From Holosporaceae bacterium (GTDB lineage: Bacteria > Pseudomonadota > Alphaproteobacteria > UBA3830): a DNA stretch of 7,417 bases. Position 1 is the first letter of the stretch; every line of letters starts with the position of its first letter. The stretch covers positions 1 through 7,417 of the forward strand of contig JAITAC010000073.1 of the NCBI GenBank assembly GCA_031284345.1, read 5' to 3'. Below, in pieces: positions 1 to 6,849 of the stretch. Under the pieces are notes generated by a model. That model had not been told where the DNA came from. It saw nothing but the letters and a program-made list of their open reading frames with translations, and ran no database searches. The translations under genes and the position numbers were made by a program.

Positions 1-385
1 AGGTGCGGCCGCCGCTGGCGGCGCTGCCGCCGCCGCAGGTGCCCCTGCTGCCGGCGGTCCTGCAGCTGCCGGCGGTCCTGCTGCCGCTGGAGGTACTCCT
101 GCCGCCGCCGCCGCCGCCGCTGCTGCTGCTGCCGCTGCTGGAGGTGCTGCCGCAGCCGGAGGTGCTCCTGCTGCCGCTGCCGGAGGTACTCCTGCCGCCG
201 CCGCCGCTGCTGCTGCCGCTGCCGCTGCTGGAGGTGCTGCCGCTGCTGGAGGTGCTGCCGCCGCCGGAGGTGCCCCTGCTGCCGGAGGTACTTCTGCTGC
301 CGGAGGTACTGCTGCCGCTGGAGGTACTCCTGCCGCCGCCGCCGCCGCTGCTGCTGCCGCTGCCGCCGGAGGTGCTGCCGCCGCA
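1..385. repeat. GC-rich trinucleotide/compound repeat tract
   Basis: The tract is almost entirely GCC, GCT, GGA and GGT triplets with interspersed ACT and CCT. The 12-mer GGAGGTACTCCT recurs at 89-100, 182-193 and 320-331 (steps of 93 and 138 bp, both multiples of three). Each copy is followed by a run of GCC and then GCT triplets. Spacing by whole codons keeps the frame and suggests growth by in-frame duplication or slippage. GCC/GCT triplet runs can form hairpins, so the length may vary between strains or be mis-assembled. Confidence 0.8.
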
Positions 386-484
386 GATTCAAATAAAGAT
401 GACAGCAAACTAAAAGAAAGAGATACAAACAATAGCGCTGGCAGTGGAGAAAAACACGAGAAAAAAATGAAAGTAAGAAAATAA
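2..484 (+). CDS. Partial Ala/Gly-rich low-complexity repeat protein, C-terminal part
   Basis: I do not recognise this protein. The frame is open from the left edge and ends at TAA 482-484, giving about 160 residues of a longer protein whose start is off-window. The first 128 residues use only Ala, Gly, Pro, Thr and Ser. Three runs of 12-13 Ala (101-139, 194-229, 332-367) are each preceded by Gly-Gly-Thr-Pro and followed by Gly-Gly-Ala, with short AAAGGA-like blocks between. The last 32 residues (386-481) are hydrophilic and Lys/Glu/Asp-rich, ending in MKVRK. Ala codons are almost all GCC or GCT, so the tract is far more GC-rich than the rest of the window. The layout resembles silk-like or other structural/surface low-complexity proteins, but that is analogy only. 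No Shine-Dalgarno or start can be judged. The minus strand is also open here, so the strand is not certain; I prefer plus because of the natural charged tail and clean stop. Confidence 0.45.
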   Translation, partial: GAAAAGGAAAAAGAPAAGGPAAAGGPAAAGGTPAAAAAAAAAAAAAGGAAAAGGAPAAAAGGTPAAAAAAAAAAAAGGAAAAGGAAAAGGAPAAGGTSAAGGTAAAGGTPAAAAAAAAAAAAGGAAAADSNKDDSKLKERDTNNSAGSGEKHEKKMKVRK

Positions 485-494
485 GAGATGCATT

Positions 495-515
495 CTTGCC
501 ACCCAACTGATTCCG
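495..515 (+). repeat. Left arm of 21-bp inverted repeat
   Basis: The 13-bp core CTTGCCACCCAAC (495-507) is perfectly inverted at 779-791. Extending inward, 19 of 21 bases match the reverse complement of 771-791. The two arms span 297 bp end to end. No clear target-site duplication flanks them. Confidence 0.7.
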
Positions 516-770
516 AAATCCATTGAAACAGAGCTTCGTTTCCCGGTTTTATAAGTTTCGGTGGTGTATTTTTAAACCCCGTGGCCGCAACACAGATTCC
601 TACACATGTCATAGTATCAAAAATGCCTTTGAAAATCATTGATTTATAAAGTTTTCTTGCCATTGGCGAAAATTTTGCATTTTTCCGATAAAATGATAGT
701 CGGTGGAAAAGGTGTCGGCGCACAACTAGAGGGATAAATGTGTGAAATAAGCTTTCGCATCAGGACGCCC

Positions 771-791
771 CAGAATCCGTTGGGTGGCAAG
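771..791 (-). repeat. Right arm of 21-bp inverted repeat
   Basis: This is the inverted partner of 495-515, with perfect core GTTGGGTGGCAAG at 779-791. The outer part of the same segment also pairs with 799-808 to form a local hairpin, so the arm has two possible partners. Confidence 0.7.
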
Positions 792-808
792 GCGAATTAA
801 CGGATTCT
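772..808. repeat. Hairpin: perfect 10-bp inverted repeat, 17-nt loop
   Basis: AGAATCCGTT (772-781) and AACGGATTCT (799-808) are perfect reverse complements separated by 17 nt. No T-run follows, so it does not look like an intrinsic terminator. It overlaps the right arm of the longer inverted repeat and may be part of the same element. Confidence 0.6.
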
Positions 809-1071
809 TGGGATAGTTTGATGCCATGATGTGTGTGGGAAATCCGTGCCGCACGCCACATGGGGGACTATAAATACAATAAGACATAGAAAATTGACCT
901 CAAAATCAAGGCCTGCCGCAATCCGTCGGGCGATCAGATAACGCAGTACAAAAATATGTGGCTTATACATAATACGGTATAGACATTTATTAAACAAAAG
1001 AGTAAAATTCTCACGTTAAGATATTATAAATGGCATGTTGTATCATAAATTAAGTAACCAATGATCTGGAC

Positions 1072-1230
1072 ATGGAAATGATGATAAAAGAAGTTAATTT
1101 GGAAAGCGAAAAGTCTTTTGGAGAAGTTCTGGACAGGATGAAATACTCCCTCGCTTCTAATGACGAGAAAGATATTCCCGGATACTTCCCAACCCCTCTG
1201 CAGGATTTAGATCCACAGGACTTCGCTTAA
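1072..1230 (+). CDS. Small hypothetical protein, 52 aa
   Basis: I do not recognise this ORF. It runs from ATG 1072 to TAA 1228-1230; ATGs at 1078 and 1081 are equally possible starts. Only a weak GGA (1068-1070) lies at a useful distance, best for the 1078 start. The product is acidic and soluble, with no membrane segment or signal peptide: Lys/Glu-rich at the start (MIKEVNLESEKSFGEVLDRM), then an Asp/Pro-rich tail ending DLDPQDFA. A TATCAT (1041-1046) could serve as a -10 element, but no good -35 accompanies it. It converges on addA with 16 bp between the stop codons. The natural composition favours a real gene or the end of a once longer one, but chance cannot be excluded. Confidence 0.4.
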   Translation: MEMMIKEVNLESEKSFGEVLDRMKYSLASNDEKDIPGYFPTPLQDLDPQDFA

Positions 1231-1246
1231 ATTTTGGGCCGTAAAA

Positions 1247-4200
1247 TTATTCGTCTGGAACAATCGCAAGTTTTGCAGTGCTTGTCCAGAGAATGGCTGT
1301 TTTTATGTTTTTATTCGGATACATCGTTCCAACTGCATTTTTGTAAAATAATAACTGCTTCCGGTAATTGGTAGGAATTTCTTTCTTTAGAGAGCCTGTT
1401 TTAAAATCTATTATCCAAATTTCGTTCGGCTCTGGAAACGCGATTTTGTCGATTCTGCCTTCTTGTCCATCATGGAAAAAAGGTACCTCTGTAAGAGAGC
1501 TTTTGTTAAAAATAAAATCATATTCCGACATAGCTAACAGCCGTTGAACTTCTGCTTTCGCATTGTTTTTGAGGTCATTGGCCAGTTCAAATTTACTCAG
1601 CAGATGATCAGAAAACGTCTCAAAGACCACCGGGGAATATTTATGGGCTTCCGACAGCAGCAGATGAACGCAATCTCCATAGATAATTTCTATGCTTTTT
1701 TCTTCGATTTTTGTTGGTATGACGGACGGCTCTTTTAATTTTTCGAAAAACCAAAACGGAATGGAAATTACGTTGCTGGGCGGAGCGGGGTCCGCATAAG
1801 CAGTTGGTGCAAAAACGTACTCCCCAAATACTCTCAGACCATGATCGTGGCGCGCACGAGACGTAAATTTCTTATCAACGGACGCTGTCACAATACTATA
1901 CCAGCAAGCGTCACTTAGTTTTTTATTTCCGGCGTCTTTTTGTCCGAGAATATAAAGAAAGTCCTCTGCTCTGGTGAGAGCGACGTAGAGCAGTCGTTTG
2001 GACTCATCCACATCTAGCAGCGATTGCTCCTGACGCAATTGCTCAACACGCTTCGCCCGCAGAATTTTCCCATCCATATCTTTGGGAAAATCCCAGAGCA
2101 GCAATCCATCATTGGTTTTTAAAATCCCATCGCTCTTGGTTTTGGAAAAGTGGCAATCGGCAAGTAGCACAAACGGCGCCTGCAGTCCCTTCGAAGAATG
2201 AGCAGTCATCAGTTTGACGGCGTTTTCATTGCCAAACGATTCGCGTTTTATTTCTTTTTCGAAGCACATGAACCACTCCAAAAAACTTTGAAGAGAAGCG
2301 GTATTTTTGCTTTCATATTCCGCTACCACGTTGAGAAATTCGTACAGCACTTCGAGACATTTAGAACCAAGTCGAGCAATGAAGCGTTCTCGCAGAGTGT
2401 CCGTAAGAGCGGTCATAAAAAAATCACCGACAGACAGCCGAAAAGCGTTGTCCAGATGTTTTTGCAATTGTGGGAGAAGATATTTATCGCAAAAAATATC
2501 GTTTTTCAGCAGATAATCCCACAGATGCGCGTTACCTCTCCGGATACAGGCTTCCTGCAGATCTTCTTCCGTCATGCCAACAATCGGAGATTTCATTACT
2601 CGAGCGCAGGCAAGATCATCCCACGGGAAAATCGCAAATTCCGCCAATGTCACCAGATCTTCCACAATAAGCTCTTCCTTCAGCAATACTTTGTCGATGC
2701 CGGTTACGGGAATATTAAATTCCTTCAGGGCATCGGAGAGGCTTTTCATAATTTTTCGATCCCGGCGCCGAAACAAAATTAAAAAATCCGCCGCCTTGGC
2801 CGACCGTCCCCGGGATGGAACCCAAACGCCTTTTGCAATGGCGTCGTTTATGAGTCTCGCCACATGCATCGATAATTTTTTGTCGGCGGTCATGGGTTGA
2901 TCGCTGGATTTTATAATCTTCCATGTTTTTTCCTCCTCCAACTGATCATTTTCAAATAGATCGATCACTTCTACGAGGCCGTCATCAGCGGATCTGGCGG
3001 ACTCATGTTCCACATTTGGAAAATGAGCGCAAAAAACATCGTCCACAAAAGAAAGAATATTCCCAGTGCTGCGGTAGGATTTTTTCAGCACCACATCGAA
3101 AAATTTTTGGCCATTGCTTTCGGAGCGTTTTTTGAAATACTCGTGCATCTGCTGAAATAATTTAAAATCCGCTCCCTGAAATGAATATATAGACTGTTTT
3201 TCATCGCCGACCACAAAAACAGTTTTGGAAGATCCATAATTGCGGAAGAACTCGTCGGTTATGATTTTTATGATCTCCCACTGCGCCGGAGACGTGTCCT
3301 GCGCCTCATCGATCAAAACATGATCGACACCGCCGTCGGTTTTGTACAGCACCCATTCCATGTTATGGAGCAAATTCGCCGTAATTGCTATGACGTCATC
3401 GAAGTCAATGTAATGATTCTGCTGTTTCCGTGATTTGAATCCATCTATCACCTGTTCGGCAATTGAAAAAAATATCGCATTGACTTTGGCGGATACGCGT
3501 TTTTTCTTTTCCTCCAAAAACTCCTGAGCCTGCTGCACAATTTTTTGTAGGCGATGGGGAAAATCTGGATGACGTTTGGCTATATCCTGCGTACATAATT
3601 TATCGCGCACTGTTAATTCCTGCGTAAAAATAGCGTCGAGAAAATCAGTTGTAGAATTTTTTGCGCTTTTTTTAAAATTCTCTGCTTTTGCAATATCCGT
3701 TGATTTTCCAGTAGATAAAATTTCCGCCAGTTCTCCAAAAATTTTCGCATATTGATCGGAGAAAATTTTATTTAGCAGGGAAATGTCCAACTCTCTAAAA
3801 TTTAAAGTAAGATCTTCCGGGGGCACTTCGAAAAAATCAGCGTATAATTTAGGGAAATTTCCCATTTTCCAATTTTGCTTCGTTATGGAGGCGATATTTT
3901 GTTCAATAACCCCAAACACATTATTCGTGTAATCCGACAGCAATTCCAGCAGCGGATGATTTTTTTTATCCCGCAGTACGGTAGCTCGGACTTCGCTCAG
4001 CATTTGTTGACGTTGATGGTCATCGCATAATTTTACGCCGGGCAGTAATCCGGTTTCGATGGGAAATTTTTCAATAATATCCAGACAGAAGCTATGAATG
4101 GTTTTTATTTGCACCCACTCGGAGGAGTTTAAACTTTTTTCGTGGAGGGATTTGGCGATGGGAAAAAAAATTTCGCTAAACCCCATATTTTCCAGCTCAT

Positions 4201-4447
4201 TTTTCAGACGATTATCCGGCATATGGTGGAGATCGTAAAGATATTTTCCGAGACGTCCAAGCATTTCTGCGGCGGCGGCTCGGGTATAGGTCAGGCAGAG
4301 GATTTTATGAGGAGCAACGCCGTTCAGCAGCAGAGCCAATAGGCGATCGATCAGACTTTTAGTTTTTCCGGTACCAGCTGACGCCGAGATCCACAATGAG
4401 GCTGTTATGTCCATTACGGGGTTCAGGATTTTTGCGGTGACCGACAT
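1247..4447 (-). CDS. addA: Double-strand break repair helicase-nuclease AddA (UvrD/Rep family)
   Basis: AddA is the ATP-driven 3'-5' helicase and nuclease subunit of AddAB, which processes double-strand ends for RecA in the cytoplasm. All UvrD-type motifs are visible in the 1066 residues: Walker A SASAGTGKT (21-29), motif Ia CLTYTRAAAAEM (51-62), DEAQDT (380-385), GDEKQSIYSFQGAD (414-427), KKSYRST (455-461), motif V LMTAHSSKG (746-754) and motif VI LLYVALTRAED (819-829). A C-terminal RecB-type PD-(D/E)XK nuclease follows: GDCVHLLL (924-931), GRID (997-1000, D1000), IIDFKTG (1012-1018; D1014, K1016) and Y1028/Q1031/Y1035. Helicase and nuclease both appear intact. At 1066 aa it is on the short side for alphaproteobacterial AddA, which I recall as usually somewhat longer. 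The ATG lies 4 nt after the M16 stop with a weak GGTGA ahead, so it is probably translationally coupled. Its usual neighbour addB is absent from this window. Confidence 0.95.
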   Translation of the reverse strand: MSVTAKILNPVMDITASLWISASAGTGKTKSLIDRLLALLLNGVAPHKILCLTYTRAAAAEMLGRLGKYLYDLHHMPDNRLKNELENMGFSEIFFPIAKSLHEKSLNSSEWVQIKTIHSFCLDIIEKFPIETGLLPGVKLCDDHQRQQMLSEVRATVLRDKKNHPLLELLSDYTNNVFGVIEQNIASITKQNWKMGNFPKLYADFFEVPPEDLTLNFRELDISLLNKIFSDQYAKIFGELAEILSTGKSTDIAKAENFKKSAKNSTTDFLDAIFTQELTVRDKLCTQDIAKRHPDFPHRLQKIVQQAQEFLEEKKKRVSAKVNAIFFSIAEQVIDGFKSRKQQNHYIDFDDVIAITANLLHNMEWVLYKTDGGVDHVLIDEAQDTSPAQWEIIKIITDEFFRNYGSSKTVFVVGDEKQSIYSFQGADFKLFQQMHEYFKKRSESNGQKFFDVVLKKSYRSTGNILSFVDDVFCAHFPNVEHESARSADDGLVEVIDLFENDQLEEEKTWKIIKSSDQPMTADKKLSMHVARLINDAIAKGVWVPSRGRSAKAADFLILFRRRDRKIMKSLSDALKEFNIPVTGIDKVLLKEELIVEDLVTLAEFAIFPWDDLACARVMKSPIVGMTEEDLQEACIRRGNAHLWDYLLKNDIFCDKYLLPQLQKHLDNAFRLSVGDFFMTALTDTLRERFIARLGSKCLEVLYEFLNVVAEYESKNTASLQSFLEWFMCFEKEIKRESFGNENAVKLMTAHSSKGLQAPFVLLADCHFSKTKSDGILKTNDGLLLWDFPKDMDGKILRAKRVEQLRQEQSLLDVDESKRLLYVALTRAEDFLYILGQKDAGNKKLSDACWYSIVTASVDKKFTSRARHDHGLRVFGEYVFAPTAYADPAPPSNVISIPFWFFEKLKEPSVIPTKIEEKSIEIIYGDCVHLLLSEAHKYSPVVFETFSDHLLSKFELANDLKNNAKAEVQRLLAMSEYDFIFNKSSLTEVPFFHDGQEGRIDKIAFPEPNEIWIIDFKTGSLKKEIPTNYRKQLLFYKNAVGTMYPNKNIKTAILWTSTAKLAIVPDE

Positions 4448-4451
4448 GGAA

Positions 4452-5726
4452 TCACCAGCAAGTGAGGATTCCGCCGGCTTCTAACTCGGTGAGAACGGCG
4501 GAGCAATCGCATTTTCCCACCGTCACCACCGACGCTGGCGAAGATAAAATTTTATCCATCATATTTTTTACATCATCAATGGTTACGGCATTTATTTGTT
4601 CAAGGATTTCCTTTTGTGACAATGGACGACCGAATATTCTCGTTTGATGAGCGATTTGTTCGCAGGACGTGGTATTATTTTCGGCTGCCATCAAAAGATT
4701 GGCTTTGAATTGTGCTTTGGTAATTTTAAATTCCTTTTGCGAAATATTATGTCTCATGTTGTTCATTACGTTGGTCACCACTTTTGATAACTCTGCCAAG
4801 TTATCTGCGGTTGTAGCGGAATACACTCCGCATAGGCCGTTTCTTTTGTAGGAAGATGAAAACGAATAGATGGAATAGCAAAGTCCTCTTTTTTCCCGAA
4901 CTTCCTGAAACAGCCGAGAGGACATTCCGCCTCCCAGAATCGAACTTGATATGGCCATGATATAGTAGTCAGAATTGATGTTGCCAACGCCGTTAAATCC
5001 GATGATGGCGTGCACTTGCTCCAGATCTCTTACGTCGGAAAATGAGCCGCTCCGATATTCGTACTTGGCGTCATGCACCGGAGAGATGTCCGTTTTGAAT
5101 GCACATAGATTTTCCTGCGCCATATCCAAAAGCGCGTCGTGAGACACATTTCCGGCGGCGGCAAATATAATATTGTCGGCGTTATAGTGGGTGGATCTGT
5201 AGGCATGCAAATCGTCTCTGTTAATTCGCGATATTACATCTTCTAATCCAATAATGGGAAACCCCAAGGACTGATCCTGAAAGCATATGTTTTGGAAATA
5301 ATCAAAAATAATGTCGTCCGGCGTATCTTTTACCTGATACAGTTCCTGCAATATGACTTTTCTTTCTTTTTCTAGTTCATCCGTAGCAAATGTCGGATTT
5401 TGCAAAATATCCGACAGGATGGACAGAGCCGTTTGAACGTCATCTCGCAGCACTTTTGCGTAATAGGCGGTAACTTCCTTCGAAGTGTAGGCGTTCATAT
5501 ATCCCCCCACCGATTCTATTTCCTCGGCAATGTCTAGGGCTGTTCTGGAGGTGGTTCCCTTAAACGCCATATGCTCAAGAAAATGCGATATACCATTGTT
5601 GGATTTATCTTCGCACAATCCTCCGGCCCCGATCCAATAGCCGATGGCAATGCTATCGAAGCCTTCTATGTTTTTGGTCACGACTCTAATTCCATTATCG
5701 AGCGTTGTGGATTTTACAGTATTCAC
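4452..5726 (-). CDS. M16 family zinc metallopeptidase (processing-peptidase-like)
   Basis: This is a pitrilysin-type zinc protease resembling bacterial relatives of the mitochondrial processing peptidase beta subunit. It probably cleaves peptides or short proteins; the substrate is unknown. Numbered from the GTG start (424 aa), the inverted zinc motif HFLEH is at 48-52 (ligands H48 and H52, catalytic E51). The distal zinc ligand is E128 in the block ERKVILQELYQVKDTPDD, 75 residues after H52. The C-terminal half carries the family GGGMSSRLFQEVREKRGLCYS block (about 265-285). Length is normal and both M16 half-domains are present. No signal peptide is seen, so it is probably cytoplasmic. I chose GTG 5726-5724 because GGGAG lies 8 nt upstream; an in-frame ATG at 5741 adds 5 residues but has no Shine-Dalgarno. 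It follows dac closely and ends in TGA 4 nt before addA. Confidence 0.93.
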   Translation of the reverse strand: MNTVKSTTLDNGIRVVTKNIEGFDSIAIGYWIGAGGLCEDKSNNGISHFLEHMAFKGTTSRTALDIAEEIESVGGYMNAYTSKEVTAYYAKVLRDDVQTALSILSDILQNPTFATDELEKERKVILQELYQVKDTPDDIIFDYFQNICFQDQSLGFPIIGLEDVISRINRDDLHAYRSTHYNADNIIFAAAGNVSHDALLDMAQENLCAFKTDISPVHDAKYEYRSGSFSDVRDLEQVHAIIGFNGVGNINSDYYIMAISSSILGGGMSSRLFQEVREKRGLCYSIYSFSSSYKRNGLCGVYSATTADNLAELSKVVTNVMNNMRHNISQKEFKITKAQFKANLLMAAENNTTSCEQIAHQTRIFGRPLSQKEILEQINAVTIDDVKNMMDKILSSPASVVTVGKCDCSAVLTELEAGGILTCW

Positions 5727-5734
5727 CCCATATT

Positions 5735-5739
5735 CTCCC
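5735..5739 (-). promoter_or_regulatory. Shine-Dalgarno deciding the GTG start of the M16 gene
   Basis: GGGAG on the minus strand sits 8 nt before GTG 5726-5724. The upstream ATG at 5741 is preceded only by A-rich sequence after the dac stop. The resulting N terminus, MNTVKSTTLDNGIRVVT, fits the usual start of the family. Confidence 0.55.
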
Positions 5740-5748
5740 ATTATTTTT

Positions 5749-6804
5749 CTATTTTTCAGATATGCGTTGGGATTTTACATCATGTTGATCGGAGATGATA
5801 GCTTTTGCATGAATTTTAGTTGATGCCGATTTGGATTGTAAAATATTTTTTCGCCGTGCAATATCTTCGAAAAAACGACGCCGATCTGTGGCATGGTCTT
5901 TTGTGGTTTTGGCCGCCATCAGCTTCCCATGTGCTTGCAAAAGATTATGGGTGGCGCTCGATTTCGGAGTACATTTGGCAATTAAAATGGCTTTTCGGCG
6001 AGCGGATAATTTTTCAAATCCAGCTTTTAGCAATAGGGCCACGGCCTGATCTCTCTGGCGCGCGCTTTTTCCACCGAAAAACACTGCGATCAATCTATCG
6101 CGCCCTTTTTTAGCGGAGACGGCGGTGTTATAGCCGGATGCGTTAATAAATCCGGTTTTTATTCCATCTACCACTATTCCATCTTTGGCTCCCAGAAGAG
6201 TATTATGATTTTTGTAAATATGTTTTTTAAATGCGAAACTTTTGGTGGAGAAAAACCGATAATAGGAAGGATATTCCACCAGCAACGCTCGGGAGAGTTT
6301 GGCTATGTCTCGGGCAGTGGTCAATTGCTGCGGATCTTTCCAGCCGGACGGATTCAGAAATCGTGTTGACGTCATGCGCAGACGTTTGGCTTCAGTGTTC
6401 ATCATGTCCACGAAACGTGGCAGCGATCCTCCGGCAAGATGCTCCGCCAGCGCAACGGATACATCGTTCGCCGACTTTGTCACCATAGCTAAAATTGCAT
6501 CGTGAACACTAATAGAATCACCGCATTTCAGTCCTAGCCTACAGGGTGCTTGAGACGCCGCATTCGCTGAAATTTTAATCATGCTGTCCAGACGAATTAT
6601 TTTTTGCTTCAGTTGCTGAAATGCAATTAGCAACGTCATCATTTTAGCAATGGAAGCCGGCTGCGTTTTGGCGTCGATGTTGTTGGAATATAAAATGCCG
6701 CCGGTTCTGGCATTCACTATGAGAGCAGCGCTTAGCGGAACTGAATCTCCACCATACGAATGACCAAACATAACCAACAACGAGGCTAACAAACGCCGAC
6801 GCAA
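5749..6804 (-). CDS. D-alanyl-D-alanine carboxypeptidase (S11 penicillin-binding protein, DacF/DacC-like)
   Basis: This is a serine peptidase that removes the terminal D-Ala from peptidoglycan pentapeptides in the periplasm, limiting cross-linking. Numbered from TTG 6804 (351 aa), the three active-site motifs are present: SIAK 51-54 (nucleophile S51, K54) in PASIAKMMT, SAN 111-113 in VTKSANDVS, and KTG 216-218 in DGIKTGFINASGYN. The N terminus RRRLLASLLVMFG looks like a signal peptide. Residues after about 265 form a basic, poorly conserved tail with no obvious membrane anchor. Start choice: the frame extends to TTG 6849, directly abutting the rpmE stop (366 aa), but no Shine-Dalgarno precedes that. 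TTG 6804 has GGTGG 6 nt upstream and gives a cleaner signal peptide; ATG 6771 is a third option. It is second in the operon after rpmE, and its TAG (5749-5751) lies 22 nt before the M16 GTG. Confidence 0.93.
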   Translation of the reverse strand: MRRRLLASLLVMFGHSYGGDSVPLSAALIVNARTGGILYSNNIDAKTQPASIAKMMTLLIAFQQLKQKIIRLDSMIKISANAASQAPCRLGLKCGDSISVHDAILAMVTKSANDVSVALAEHLAGGSLPRFVDMMNTEAKRLRMTSTRFLNPSGWKDPQQLTTARDIAKLSRALLVEYPSYYRFFSTKSFAFKKHIYKNHNTLLGAKDGIVVDGIKTGFINASGYNTAVSAKKGRDRLIAVFFGGKSARQRDQAVALLLKAGFEKLSARRKAILIAKCTPKSSATHNLLQAHGKLMAAKTTKDHATDRRRFFEDIARRKNILQSKSASTKIHAKAIISDQHDVKSQRISEK

Positions 6805-6806
6805 AA

Positions 6807-6815
6807 TCCACCACC
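6807..6815 (-). promoter_or_regulatory. Shine-Dalgarno favouring the TTG 6804 start of dac
   Basis: GGTGGTGGA on the minus strand lies just upstream of TTG 6804-6802; its GGTGG part is 6 nt away. No comparable site precedes the longer-ORF TTG at 6849. Confidence 0.4.
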
Positions 6816-6825
6816 AAATATTTAT

Positions 6826-6839
6826 GGATTTATAAATCC
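6826..6839. repeat. Perfect 14-bp palindrome between rpmE and dac
   Basis: GGATTTATAAATCC is fully self-complementary. If dac starts at TTG 6804, the palindrome is in the rpmE-dac intergenic leader; if it starts at 6849, it is inside codons 4-8. It could be a protein-binding site or a chance AT-rich palindrome. Confidence 0.5.
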
Positions 6840-6849
6840 TAAAGATCAA

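Larger units (their letters stand above)
1..663 (-). other. Alternative minus-strand open frame through the repeat tract
   Basis: A minus-strand frame has no stop from 759 (just after an in-frame TGA at 762-760) to the left edge, with a possible ATG at 663-661. Its first 60 or so codons give a balanced composition (MARKLYKSMIFKGIF...). A stretch very rich in Phe, Leu and Ser follows (about 386-490), then Ala/Pro repeats. The hydrophobic stretch looks like the mirror image of the Lys/Glu-rich plus-strand tail, which argues against it. However, about 124 codons without a stop outside the repeat is unusual for AT-rich DNA. No good Shine-Dalgarno precedes the ATG. No family is recognised. It may be chance, a decayed gene, or the true coding strand. 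Confidence 0.22.
485..1071. other. 587-bp region without a recognisable gene
   Basis: This AT-rich stretch lies between the end of the Ala/Gly repeat gene and a 52-codon ORF. It holds the two arms of an inverted repeat (495-515, 771-791), a hairpin (772-808) and only short ORFs. On the minus strand a 66-codon ORF (797-997) and a 53-codon ORF (726-887) overlap in different frames; neither has a strong Shine-Dalgarno or a recognisable motif. I saw no tRNA, rRNA or transposase. It could be a decayed gene or mobile-element remnant. Confidence 0.5.

Noticed and set aside
1..385. CRISPR array
   Set aside because: Repeats are codon-length, irregularly spaced and low-complexity, without unique spacers or palindromic direct repeats.
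3..413. Long Leu/Pro-rich plus-strand ORF from a GTG
   Set aside because: It is the out-of-frame reading of the GCC/GCT/GGA/GGT repeat. It consists of Leu/Pro/Val only, and another frame gives a natural charged tail and stop.
1230..1248. AATTTT...AAAATT stem between the convergent small ORF and addA as a bidirectional terminator
   Set aside because: The stem is only 6 A/T pairs, overlaps both stop codons and has no GC-rich part, so it is too weak to call a terminator.
2198..2782. 194-codon plus-strand ORF inside addA
   Set aside because: It is antisense to a well-supported AddA reading frame, has no Shine-Dalgarno or recognisable motif, and is a shadow of that coding frame.
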